From Verrucomicrobiaceae bacterium (lineage in GTDB: Bacteria; Verrucomicrobiota; Verrucomicrobiia; Verrucomicrobiales; Verrucomicrobiaceae): DNA of 12,239 nt. Shown here in pieces: positions 1 to 5,958 of this stretch (position 1 is the first letter of the stretch; each line of letters begins with the position of its first letter). The notes under the pieces were generated by a model. That model worked only from the letters and a program-made list of their open reading frames with translations, ran no database searches and was not told the DNA's origin. A program made the translations under genes and the position numbers. The DNA lies in NCBI GenBank assembly GCA_947463285.1, contig CANHTV010000067.1, positions 1 through 12,239 of the forward strand, in the 5' to 3' direction.

Positions 1-839
1 GATTCGGTGGCGTCGTTGGGATAGAGCACCTTGGACACGGTCTCGGCGATGGCTTTTTCGCGCAGCGCTTCGATGTAGCTGCCTTCGTTGAAGACTTGGA
101 AATTGAAGTCTTCATCCGCTTGAGCCTGCCAAAGTCGGAGCACGTTCACAGTGTGGCTGTCGTAACCAACGATGGGGATGTCCCATGGCAGGCCCAGCAG
201 GCATTTGGTGTCCACCCACTCGTAATGGGGATGACCGCAGTCATCGAACTTCTGAACCACGCGCCCGTAGATCTGGACACGCTGACGATAACTTGGGCGT
301 GCGATTTTCCAAGGTGAACCATCACGCATCCAAGCGTCCGGATGTTCGACCTGTTTACCATTGATGAATTCCTGACGAAAGAGACCGAATTCGTAATGGA
401 TGCCGTAGCCGATGGCAGGAAGATTGACCGTGCTCAGGCTGTCCATGAAGCAGGCGGCGAGTCGTCCGAGGCCACCATTGCCGAGGCCCATGTCGGGCTC
501 ATTTTGCAGGAGTGTATCCAGATCCTTACCCATGCTGAAAAGGGCCTGCTTGGTGACCTCATAGAGCCCAGAATTGCGTAGATTGTTCTCCAAAAGACGG
601 CCCATCAGGTACTCAAGTGAGAGATAATGGACACGGCGCACACCCGACTGACGATGCAGGGAGCGTGACTTCGTGGCGCTATCCATCACTCTGTCTCTGA
701 CGGCGAGGCAGGTGGCCACCCACCAGTCATTCGGGCTGGCGCTATCGACGAAGGCCCCAAGGGTGAAGCGAACGTGATTGATGATGGAAGCCTTGATGGC
801 TTCAGGCGTGTTTCCGAGGTCGCAGGGGGCTGGAGTCAT
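1..839 (-). CDS. glgP: Glycogen phosphorylase, N-terminal part (cut by left window edge)
   Basis: Family role: cytosolic PLP-dependent enzyme that phosphorolyses alpha-1,4-glucan chains of glycogen to glucose-1-phosphate. The first 279 residues are visible, about a third of a typical 800-850-residue protein; the catalytic C-terminal half with the PLP lysine lies off the window. Recognisable blocks are VRDRVMDS (47-54), YLSLEYLMGRLLEN (72-85), the hallmark GLGNGGLGRLAACFMDSL (118-135), GYGIHYEFGLFRQ (144-156), GYDSHTVNVLRLW (225-237) and a terminal VLYPND (271-276). The ATG at 839 puts the N terminus where other GlgP proteins begin. It lies 47 bases after the rsmI stop and has no Shine-Dalgarno. 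A GTG overlapping the rsmI stop (at 890) is in frame but would add a hydrophobic stretch unlike the family. It is probably the last visible gene of the TPR-lptE-rsmI transcription unit. The family call is firm; the exact start is less so. Confidence 0.94.
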   Translation of the reverse strand, partial: MTPAPCDLGNTPEAIKASIINHVRFTLGAFVDSASPNDWWVATCLAVRDRVMDSATKSRSLHRQSGVRRVHYLSLEYLMGRLLENNLRNSGLYEVTKQALFSMGKDLDTLLQNEPDMGLGNGGLGRLAACFMDSLSTVNLPAIGYGIHYEFGLFRQEFINGKQVEHPDAWMRDGSPWKIARPSYRQRVQIYGRVVQKFDDCGHPHYEWVDTKCLLGLPWDIPIVGYDSHTVNVLRLWQAQADEDFNFQVFNEGSYIEALREKAIAETVSKVLYPNDATE

Positions 840-886
840 GATAGCGGAGAGAGTTGGGAATATACTGGCGGCGAAAATCACGCGCT

Positions 887-1729
887 TCACCAGGTGATCC
901 ATTTGGGCAATTCCGCAGGAGCAATGATGAAGGTGATTTCACCTTTGGGTGTCTTGGTTTGATAGTGGTTAAGCACTTGCCGTGCCGGACCACGCTGAAA
1001 TTCCTCAAACTTTTTCGTCAACTCCCGTGCGACAACGACTCGGTGCTCCGGCGATGCCTTGGCCACCATTTCCAGACTATCGACAATTCGATAGGGACTT
1101 TCAAAATACACACTCGTGCAGTCACGCTGCATGGCGGCGAGCAGTTCTTTTTCGCGCTGACCTTTTTTGTGAGGCAAAAAGCCTCCAAAGTAAAAAGGCG
1201 TCGTTGGCAAGCCGGAGGCGGAGAGCGCGGTCAGTACAGCGCTTGGGCCTGGCAGGCTTTCGACTCGTAACCCGGCGGCGACTACGCTTTGGACGAGTCT
1301 TTGCCCTGGGTCTGAAACGGTGGGCATCCCAGCATCTGAGATGAGGGCGACACTGCCGCCTGATCGAATGTGTGTGATCAATTCAGGGATGCGGCGGGCC
1401 TCGTTATGCTCATTCAGGCTGATGAGGCGGTTACGTATCTGATGAGCCGAAAGCAGGCGGCCTGAATGGCGCGTGTCCTCACAGGCAATAGCTGAGACAT
1501 TTTTCAGCACATCCAGTGCTCGTAGGGTGATGTCAGCTAAGTTGCCAATCGGCGTGGCTACGAGGTAAAGCGCTGGCTCAAGGGCAGACGAAGCTTCACT
1601 TAGACCGATTTCACCATCGTCATCCTCAGCGTGAAGCTGCGGTGTCAGCATCTCGGCATCTACTGAGCAGGAAAGCCCCTGTTCAACTGTTTCATCAGTG
1701 GCTTCTTCAGGCTCCTGGGTATTCACCAT
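887..1729 (-). CDS. rsmI: 16S rRNA (cytidine-1402-2'-O)-methyltransferase RsmI
   Basis: Family role: SAM-dependent 2'-O-methylation of C1402 in the decoding centre of 16S rRNA, by a tetrapyrrole-methylase-fold enzyme. The 280-residue product shows the family signatures in order: LYLVATPIGNLADITLRAL (54-72), CEDTRHSGRLL (83-93), LNEHNE (105-110), SDAGMPTVSDPG (131-142), LPGPSAVLTALSASGLP (159-175), GFLPHKKGQR (183-192), YFESPYRI (208-215) and VVARELTKKFEE (232-243). Methionine replaces the usual threonine in the SDAGTP motif. An acidic, low-complexity extension of about 53 residues precedes the core. The methionine at residue 27 (position 1651) is an alternative start, but the ATG at 1729 overlaps the lptE stop by 7 bases, which favours translational coupling. 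It sits between lptE and glgP in one strand-uniform block. Confidence 0.95.
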   Translation of the reverse strand: MVNTQEPEEATDETVEQGLSCSVDAEMLTPQLHAEDDDGEIGLSEASSALEPALYLVATPIGNLADITLRALDVLKNVSAIACEDTRHSGRLLSAHQIRNRLISLNEHNEARRIPELITHIRSGGSVALISDAGMPTVSDPGQRLVQSVVAAGLRVESLPGPSAVLTALSASGLPTTPFYFGGFLPHKKGQREKELLAAMQRDCTSVYFESPYRIVDSLEMVAKASPEHRVVVARELTKKFEEFQRGPARQVLNHYQTKTPKGEITFIIAPAELPKWITW

Positions 1730-2229
1730 CCTTCAGAGATTTCAGTGGCAATGCTGGCAGATAGACGCTGTGCGGCGTCTTCGAGAGCCTGGGCTTCGGA
1801 GTTTTGAACATTGCTGTCCAAGATCACATAGGAATTGGCACTCGCTTGACCGCTGTGGATGGAGCGACCACTGGCTGTGTCGATGATGTTAAAGTTACAA
1901 GTCAGGCGCATTTGCAGCTGAGCCGTCCGAAGCACGTTGCGGCGGGATGATCGGAACTGACTGCGATCCACTCGGATGATGTCTCCCTTGAGCACGGCTT
2001 CAGCCTGCTCTTTGGTCACGATCTGATAGGAGCCATCCGTCTGTATCTGCTTGATCAAAGCATTGGTCACTGTGGATGCCAGACGCGGTTCCAAGGTCTG
2101 GTTTTCAAAGGTCGGCACGGCTAGCTTTGTGATGCCAGCGAGGTGTTTTGGCTTCTGCCCACCAAGCTGATATCCGGCACAGCTGGAGAGCAGAAAACTA
2201 AGAGCGAGCAAAAAAAGGCGTGTCGTCAT
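1723..2229 (-). CDS. lptE: LPS-assembly lipoprotein LptE
   Basis: Family role: outer-membrane lipoprotein that plugs and matures the LptD translocon, placing lipopolysaccharide in the outer leaflet. The 168-residue product starts with a short hydrophobic signal and a clear lipobox LSSC, with the lipidated cysteine at residue 17, then AGYQLGG (18-24), which matches the CGYxLGG start of mature LptE proteins. The body contains LAVPTFENQTLEPRL (36-50) and then alternating hydrophobic strands, as in the LptE/RlpB fold. It begins 40 bases after the stop of the BamD-like TPR gene, and its last codons overlap the rsmI start. No Shine-Dalgarno is seen, so translation may depend on coupling. Family sequence conservation is low, so the call rests on the lipobox, the CAGYQLGG start, size and neighbourhood. 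Confidence 0.85.
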   Translation of the reverse strand: MTTRLFLLALSFLLSSCAGYQLGGQKPKHLAGITKLAVPTFENQTLEPRLASTVTNALIKQIQTDGSYQIVTKEQAEAVLKGDIIRVDRSQFRSSRRNVLRTAQLQMRLTCNFNIIDTASGRSIHSGQASANSYVILDSNVQNSEAQALEDAAQRLSASIATEISEGW

Positions 2230-2269
2230 CCGAGAGTTTCAGGTTGGTTTTGACTGAAGGGTGCGGTGA

Positions 2270-3613
2270 TCAGGGAGCTGGTGTCACAGGTTTCGGTGGC
2301 ATAGGTAGAGAACCTGGAACCGACGGTGCTGGTGGTGTCACCAACGGTGCGTTTGGCGCTGAGGGTACGGGCAGGAGAGCAGGTTTCTCAGTGGAAACGG
2401 GTGGCAGGAGGCTGCCTGCACCTGGGAGTATGTCAGTGCCGGGTTTGGTTGGCAGGGCTGGCTCAGTAAGCGGAATAGGGAGGAAATTGTCATCACCAGC
2501 TCTCATGCTCGGGCGTTGGCCGAGGCGGCTGAGTTCAGGAGCCATCGGGCCAATGTAATCCTCTCGGTTCTTAAGATTCCGGGCACCAGCGACGGTGTAG
2601 TCTTGATCAGGTTGGCCTCTCTTGGCTGCTGCCACGGCATCAGGGTCAATCGCAGCCAGTTCAGCCAGCAGGGTACGGGCTTCAGCAGAGACTTCAGGGG
2701 CACCGTATTTTAGAGCTTCATTAAAGTAGATGGCGGCAGCCTTGGGCTTGTTGGCTTTCATGTAAAATTTGCCAACACTCAGAGATTGTCCGGCCTCGAC
2801 GGCATTGATCTGACGCAAGCCAAGCTCTGCTTCTCCTGCTCGCTCGCCCTTGGGGTTCGTCGCCATGTAGGTATTCAAAGCATCACGAGCGGCTGTGATG
2901 TTGGATTTGTCTTCGCTTCGGCTGGCGGCCACACTGCTAATCGAGCCTATGCGGAACTGCGCTTCTCGTGCCTGTTTTGTGTTGGGGTAGTTATCAACCA
3001 CGCTTTGATAGGCCGCTACCGACTTGTCTTTCTCTGCCAAGTCTTGATAAATCTCAGCGATGCTGAACTGGCATAAGGGCGCGAGCTTGCCGAAAGGGGC
3101 ATTTTTGATGATTTTGCGATACATCTCGATCACTTCTTCACCGCCCATTTTGACGGGAACAAGGATCAAACTGAGTTCTTTTTTGCCGCCTTTGGCAATT
3201 TCAGCAATTTCATACTGTTGCTGGATGGCGTCTTCAAAGCGTGCGCTTGAGCGGTATTGGTCAATGAATGTCTGGAAGGCATCAAAGGAGTCACTCAGGC
3301 CACTGCTCTGGCGAACCAGAATGGCATTGGCGTAGGAGGCCTCAGAGGCTGCTACGGTAAAAGGGAAGCTTTTGACGATCTCTTTGTAGATGCCCTGCGC
3401 TTTGCCTGTTCTGCCTTCATTTTGATATTCACGAGCCTGCATCAGGCGTGCAGTCGCCTGATTTTCCTGAGCCTGACGCTCGTTCGTAGCAGGGGCTTGC
3501 TTATCTTTCGACCCAAATAATCCCAAGAAGGCTGGGCATGGGGAAATAAGTGTGGAAAAGACGGCCAGGATCAAAACAATAGCTGGCAGACGTGGGAGGG
3601 TATGATCTCTCAT
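2270..3613 (-). CDS. BamD-like tetratricopeptide-repeat envelope protein with proline-rich tail
   Basis: The 447-residue product has a signal-peptide-like N terminus (basic start, hydrophobic 11-24). The segment ISPC looks like a lipobox, but proline at -1 is unfavourable, so cleavage by signal peptidase I near CPA (26-28) is equally possible. Residues about 50-330 hold TPR-like helical pairs, for example AREYQNEGRTGKAQGIYKEI, YQSVVDNYPNTKQAREAQF and FYMKANKPKAAAIYFNEAL. The block with GEAELGLRQINAVEAGQSLS followed by FYMK resembles BamD (YfiO), which organises the beta-barrel assembly machine. The last 67 residues (381-447) are about one-third proline and likely disordered. It is the first gene of the operon before lptE, consistent with outer-membrane biogenesis. 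Its promoter (3623-3651) lies so close that the mRNA would be almost leaderless. A general TPR scaffold (YbgF/CpoB type) is the main alternative to BamD. Confidence 0.8.
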   Translation of the reverse strand: MRDHTLPRLPAIVLILAVFSTLISPCPAFLGLFGSKDKQAPATNERQAQENQATARLMQAREYQNEGRTGKAQGIYKEIVKSFPFTVAASEASYANAILVRQSSGLSDSFDAFQTFIDQYRSSARFEDAIQQQYEIAEIAKGGKKELSLILVPVKMGGEEVIEMYRKIIKNAPFGKLAPLCQFSIAEIYQDLAEKDKSVAAYQSVVDNYPNTKQAREAQFRIGSISSVAASRSEDKSNITAARDALNTYMATNPKGERAGEAELGLRQINAVEAGQSLSVGKFYMKANKPKAAAIYFNEALKYGAPEVSAEARTLLAELAAIDPDAVAAAKRGQPDQDYTVAGARNLKNREDYIGPMAPELSRLGQRPSMRAGDDNFLPIPLTEPALPTKPGTDILPGAGSLLPPVSTEKPALLPVPSAPNAPLVTPPAPSVPGSLPMPPKPVTPAP

Positions 3614-3622
3614 CAGACGGCG

Positions 3623-3651
3623 ATAGTAAAGGAGCGTGAAACAGGCGTCAA
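3623..3651 (-). promoter_or_regulatory. Sigma70-type promoter for the TPR-lptE-rsmI-glgP operon
   Basis: Reading the minus strand, TTGACG (3651-3646) is followed after exactly 17 bases by TACTAT (3628-3623). The -35 matches 5 of 6 consensus bases and the -10 matches 4 of 6. The expected transcription start would be near 3616, only about 3 bases before the ATG at 3613, so the transcript would be nearly leaderless. The -35 abuts one arm of the inverted repeat at 3651-3719. Confidence 0.6.
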
Positions 3652-3719
3652 GCTGCCAGAACGACCAAACGCATGCCGCATCTTGGTTTTAGTTTGGTGC
3701 CTTTTGAGTGCTGGCAGCT
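3651..3719. repeat. Nested inverted repeat upstream of the TPR operon promoter
   Basis: Two perfect nested inverted repeats are visible. The outer 9-bp arms are AGCTGCCAG (3651-3659) and CTGGCAGCT (3711-3719). The inner 7-bp arms are ACCAAAC (3664-3670) and GTTTGGT (3692-3698). As RNA this would form an irregular hairpin with a 21-base loop. As DNA the outer arms are 60 bases apart, centre to centre, and the proximal arm touches the -35 box. It could be an operator pair, a small structured RNA or a dispersed intergenic repeat; the sequence alone does not decide. Confidence 0.6.
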
Positions 3720-3727
3720 AGGCTTAA

Positions 3728-3759
3728 ACAAAAAAGCCGACGACTTTTCAGTCGTCGGC
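3728..3759 (-). terminator. Rho-independent terminator of sucC
   Basis: A perfect 9-bp GC-rich stem, GCCGACGAC / GTCGTCGGC (3736-3744 and 3751-3759), encloses a 6-base loop. On the minus strand it is followed by a T-run (TTTTTTGTT, complement of 3735-3727). It begins 27 bases after the sucC stop codon and separates sucC from the TPR operon. Confidence 0.93.
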
Positions 3760-3786
3760 AAATGATCAGAAGGATAGGGCTAAAGC

Positions 3787-4968
3787 TTAACCTACAGCTT
3801 TGACGATTTTGTCAGCAGCGTCAGTCAGACCTTCGGCGCTGGTGATGGCAAGTCCGCTGGCTGCTAGCGTGGCTTTGCCGGCATCGACGTTGTTGCCTTC
3901 GAGGCGGACGACGAGAGGGATGTTCAGGGCGACTTCCTGAGCGGCTGCGACAATGCCGTTGGCAATGATATTGCAGTCCATGATGCCCCCAAAGATGTTC
4001 ACCAGGATACCTTTAACATTAGGGTCACCAAGGATGATTTTAAAAGCAGCCGTGACCTGCTCCTTCGTGGCTCCACCGCCGACGTCGAGGAAGTTCGCTG
4101 GCTCACCGCCGTGGAGCTTGATGATGTCCATCGTGCTCATGGCAAGACCGGCACCATTCACCAGACAGGCGATGTTGCCGTCCAGGCCGATGTAATTAAG
4201 ACCATATTCGCTGGCTGCCACTTCTCGTGGGTCTTCCTCGGTGGTGTCGCGCATGGCCACGACGTCCTTTTGGCGATACAGGGCATTGTCGTCGAAGTTG
4301 AACTTGGCATCCAGAGCCACGACTTGGTTATCAGAAGTAATGGCCAGCGGATTGACTTCCACAAGGCAGCAGTCACTCTTCAAGTAAAGATTCCACAAGG
4401 CGGTAAAAAGTTTCACAGCTTGGTTGGCCAGAGGGCCTTTGAGACCAAGCTCAGCGGCGACCTTGCGTGCCTGATAGGCTTGCAGGCCAAGTGTTGGGTG
4501 AACGAATTCCTTGATGATCTTCTCAGGTGTCTTCTCGGCGACTTCCTCGATGTTCATGCCGCCTTCAGTGCTGGCGATGAGAGCGTGACTGCTACTGGCG
4601 CGATCGAAGAGAATCGCAAAGTAGTATTCCTTGGTGATGTCCACAGACTTCGCGATGAGAACTTTGCTCACGAGCTTGCCCTCTGGGCCGGTCTGGTGAG
4701 TGACAAGCGTCTGGCCAAGCATTTTGCCTGCGATGTCCTGAGCTTCGGCAGAGGTATTGATGACATGCACGCCACCTTTGAAGCCATTTTTGAAGGTGCC
4801 CTTGCCGCGACCACCCGCGTGGACCTGAGCTTTGACAACCAGACCTGCACCACCGAGTTCATCGGCGATCTTGCCAGCCTCTTCAGCGGTTGCAGCGACT
4901 TTGCCCGGAGGTGTGGCGACGCCGAATTTTTCAAAGAGTTCCTTGGCTTGATATTCGTGGATGTTCAT
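3787..4968 (-). CDS. sucC: Succinate--CoA ligase (ADP-forming) subunit beta
   Basis: Family role: beta subunit of the TCA-cycle enzyme interconverting succinyl-CoA and succinate with substrate-level phosphorylation. It works with the alpha subunit SucD, which carries the phosphohistidine. The 393-residue product is full length (E. coli 388). It begins with the classic MNIHEYQAKELF. The ATP-grasp half shows K46 and GGRGK (52-56), with metal-site residues in CLVEVNPLAI (201-210) and VALDAKF (217-223). The ligase half has GNIACLVNGAGLAM (264-277), GGEPANFLDVGGGATKEQV (287-305) and VNIFGGIMDC (323-332). No sucD follows: the gene ends at a strong terminator and the next gene encodes a TPR protein, so sucD must be elsewhere or upstream of the window. 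It has its own promoter-like sequence and no Shine-Dalgarno. Confidence 0.98.
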   Translation of the reverse strand: MNIHEYQAKELFEKFGVATPPGKVAATAEEAGKIADELGGAGLVVKAQVHAGGRGKGTFKNGFKGGVHVINTSAEAQDIAGKMLGQTLVTHQTGPEGKLVSKVLIAKSVDITKEYYFAILFDRASSSHALIASTEGGMNIEEVAEKTPEKIIKEFVHPTLGLQAYQARKVAAELGLKGPLANQAVKLFTALWNLYLKSDCCLVEVNPLAITSDNQVVALDAKFNFDDNALYRQKDVVAMRDTTEEDPREVAASEYGLNYIGLDGNIACLVNGAGLAMSTMDIIKLHGGEPANFLDVGGGATKEQVTAAFKIILGDPNVKGILVNIFGGIMDCNIIANGIVAAAQEVALNIPLVVRLEGNNVDAGKATLAASGLAITSAEGLTDAADKIVKAVG

Positions 4969-4996
4969 GTGGGGGAGATTGGGGGAAGCGTGTGCG

Positions 4997-5024
4997 ACAG
5001 TAGGAAATCAGGACTAGGCGTCAA
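4997..5024 (-). promoter_or_regulatory. Candidate sigma70-type promoter for sucC
   Basis: On the minus strand, TTGACG (5024-5019) is followed after 16 bases by TACTGT (5002-4997). The -35 and its flank (CTTGACGCCT) match the same box in front of the TPR operon. A start near 4990 would give a leader of about 22 bases before the sucC ATG at 4968. The -10 is weak (3 of 6 to TATAAT), so this is a candidate. Confidence 0.45.
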
Positions 5025-5064
5025 GAAGGCAATCGGAGCATTCTTTGGTCTCGCTGTCTTAAAT

Positions 5065-5096
5065 TCAGCGATCATCGGCATTCATGATGCCTCCTT
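5065..5096 (-). other. Six-codon mini-ORF with strong Shine-Dalgarno-like sequence upstream of sucC
   Basis: Minus strand: AAGGAGG (5096-5090), four bases, then ATG (5085-5083) and an ORF encoding MNADDR ending at TGA (5067-5065). The start codon lies in the loop of a small inverted repeat, GGCAT / ATGCC (5077-5081 and 5087-5091). It lies between the zinc-ribbon gene and sucC, upstream of the candidate sucC promoter, so it would be present only in longer transcripts. Whether it is translated is unknown, and chance is quite possible. Confidence 0.25.
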
Positions 5097-5114
5097 CAAA
5101 GGCCCTAGCTCGGA

Positions 5115-5819
5115 CTACTCGACGAGGTAAAGAATGCGCCCACAGCTTTCACACTGAGTGACGACTTCATCTGCACGAAGTTGCTGTATGGTTCCCATGA
5201 TGACCTTCATGTGGCAACCACCACAGATGCCATGAGAGCAAGGGACGACTGCGGCGTCGGGTTTCTTGGAAAAAAGCCGTGTGTACAGGTCCATTACTGT
5301 GCTGTCGATGGGGGCCGCCTGAGTTTTGCGCTCGGCTTCCTCTTCGGCTAGACGAGTGCGCACACCAGCAAAGCGTTCGGTCAAGACGTTGAGTTCATCA
5401 TTCACCCGTGACTGCGTCTGAGCCAGCTTTGCCTGCGCGTCTTTCAGGACTAACTTTGCGGTTTCGAGCTCTTCCATGAACTCCAACTCTTTATCTTCGA
5501 GAGATCGAACGTCATTTTCATAGCGCTGGATTTCCACGCCGAGCGCCTGAAATTCATCGTTTTTGCGAGTTTCAAACTGCTGGTCGTGAAGGCGTTTGAT
5601 GCTGTTCTGACGAGTTTGGATGTCGAGTTCGACACTTTTGATCTTCACCTCGATTTCTTTGCCTTTGAGTGTTGCCGCTTCTACGGAGGCAAGATCTCCA
5701 GCTAGCTGGGCTTTCGCCGCAGCTTCATGCTTCGGGATGTCTTTGAGTTCCTTTTGTAGCAAACGAATCCGCTGATCACGTTCCTGGAGTTGTATGAGTT
5801 TAGTGATTTCTGGGAGCAT
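5115..5819 (-). CDS. Coiled-coil protein with C4 zinc ribbon (COG1579/CT398-like)
   Basis: The 234-residue product has a long charged helical region (about 5-165) rich in Glu, Lys, Gln and Leu, predicted to form an antiparallel coiled-coil hairpin. A C-terminal zinc ribbon follows, with C199-x2-C202 and C223-x2-C226 as the likely zinc ligands and an extra C194. The final segments PCSHGICGGCHMKV, CESCGRILY and acidic end are typical of the COG1579 (DUF164, CT398-like) family, which is widespread but functionally poorly defined. Chlamydial CT398 has been reported to contact sigma-54 and secretion components, but nothing here tests that. No signal peptide is seen, so it is probably cytosolic. 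The ATG at 5819 lies 32 bases from a TTGACG box, the same spacing as for the TPR gene. It precedes sucC by 146 bases. Confidence 0.9.
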   Translation of the reverse strand: MLPEITKLIQLQERDQRIRLLQKELKDIPKHEAAAKAQLAGDLASVEAATLKGKEIEVKIKSVELDIQTRQNSIKRLHDQQFETRKNDEFQALGVEIQRYENDVRSLEDKELEFMEELETAKLVLKDAQAKLAQTQSRVNDELNVLTERFAGVRTRLAEEEAERKTQAAPIDSTVMDLYTRLFSKKPDAAVVPCSHGICGGCHMKVIMGTIQQLRADEVVTQCESCGRILYLVE

Positions 5820-5827
5820 TTTCTAGC

Positions 5828-5857
5828 ATGATGGCGCAGACATGGGGCGCGCGTCAA
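5828..5857 (-). promoter_or_regulatory. Candidate promoter for the zinc-ribbon gene
   Basis: On the minus strand, TTGACG (5857-5852) is followed after 18 bases by CATCAT (5833-5828), a 4-of-6 match to TATAAT. The -35 is identical to those of the TPR operon and sucC. Transcription would start about 2 bases before the ATG at 5819. The -10 is weak and the spacing long, so confidence is modest. Confidence 0.35.
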
Positions 5858-5887
5858 TAAAGCCTTGTCGCAACTTGGGGAATTGAT

Positions 5888-5930
5888 TGAACAAAGAGCA
5901 TCAAAGTCGAGCAGGGGCTGTATGCTCTTT
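5888..5930 (-). terminator. Possible terminator after the cytochrome c/LRR gene
   Basis: A perfect 9-bp inverted repeat, AAAGAGCAT (5893-5901) and ATGCTCTTT (5922-5930), encloses a 20-base loop 28 bases after the stop of the cytochrome c/LRR gene. The minus-strand tail is only moderately T-rich (TTTGTT). The stem is AT-rich and the loop long, so a weak terminator or a protein-binding palindrome are both possible. Confidence 0.35.
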
Positions 5931-5958
5931 TGATGTGGATTTGAGTGTTCCTGGTGGC

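Noticed and set aside
342..581. Small plus-strand frames at the left edge (96-317, 342-581)
   Set aside because: The minus strand here encodes glycogen phosphorylase with the GLGNGGLGRLAACF signature; the plus-strand frames are antisense shadows.
2270..2470. Proline-rich repetitive coding at the end of the TPR gene as a possible tandem repeat
   Set aside because: Prolines are frequent but irregularly spaced, with no repeating nucleotide unit; it is a low-complexity tail.
3636..3689. Plus-strand GTG mini-ORF of about 17 codons preceded by AAAGGAG
   Set aside because: It overlaps the minus-strand promoter and inverted repeat, and the purine run is the spacer of that promoter; most likely chance.
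4111..5130. Plus-strand open frame of 339 codons antisense to sucC
   Set aside because: It mirrors sucC codon structure on the opposite strand. The translation is rich in Cys, His and Phe, with no recognisable domain and no RBS, while sucC is unmistakable on the minus strand.
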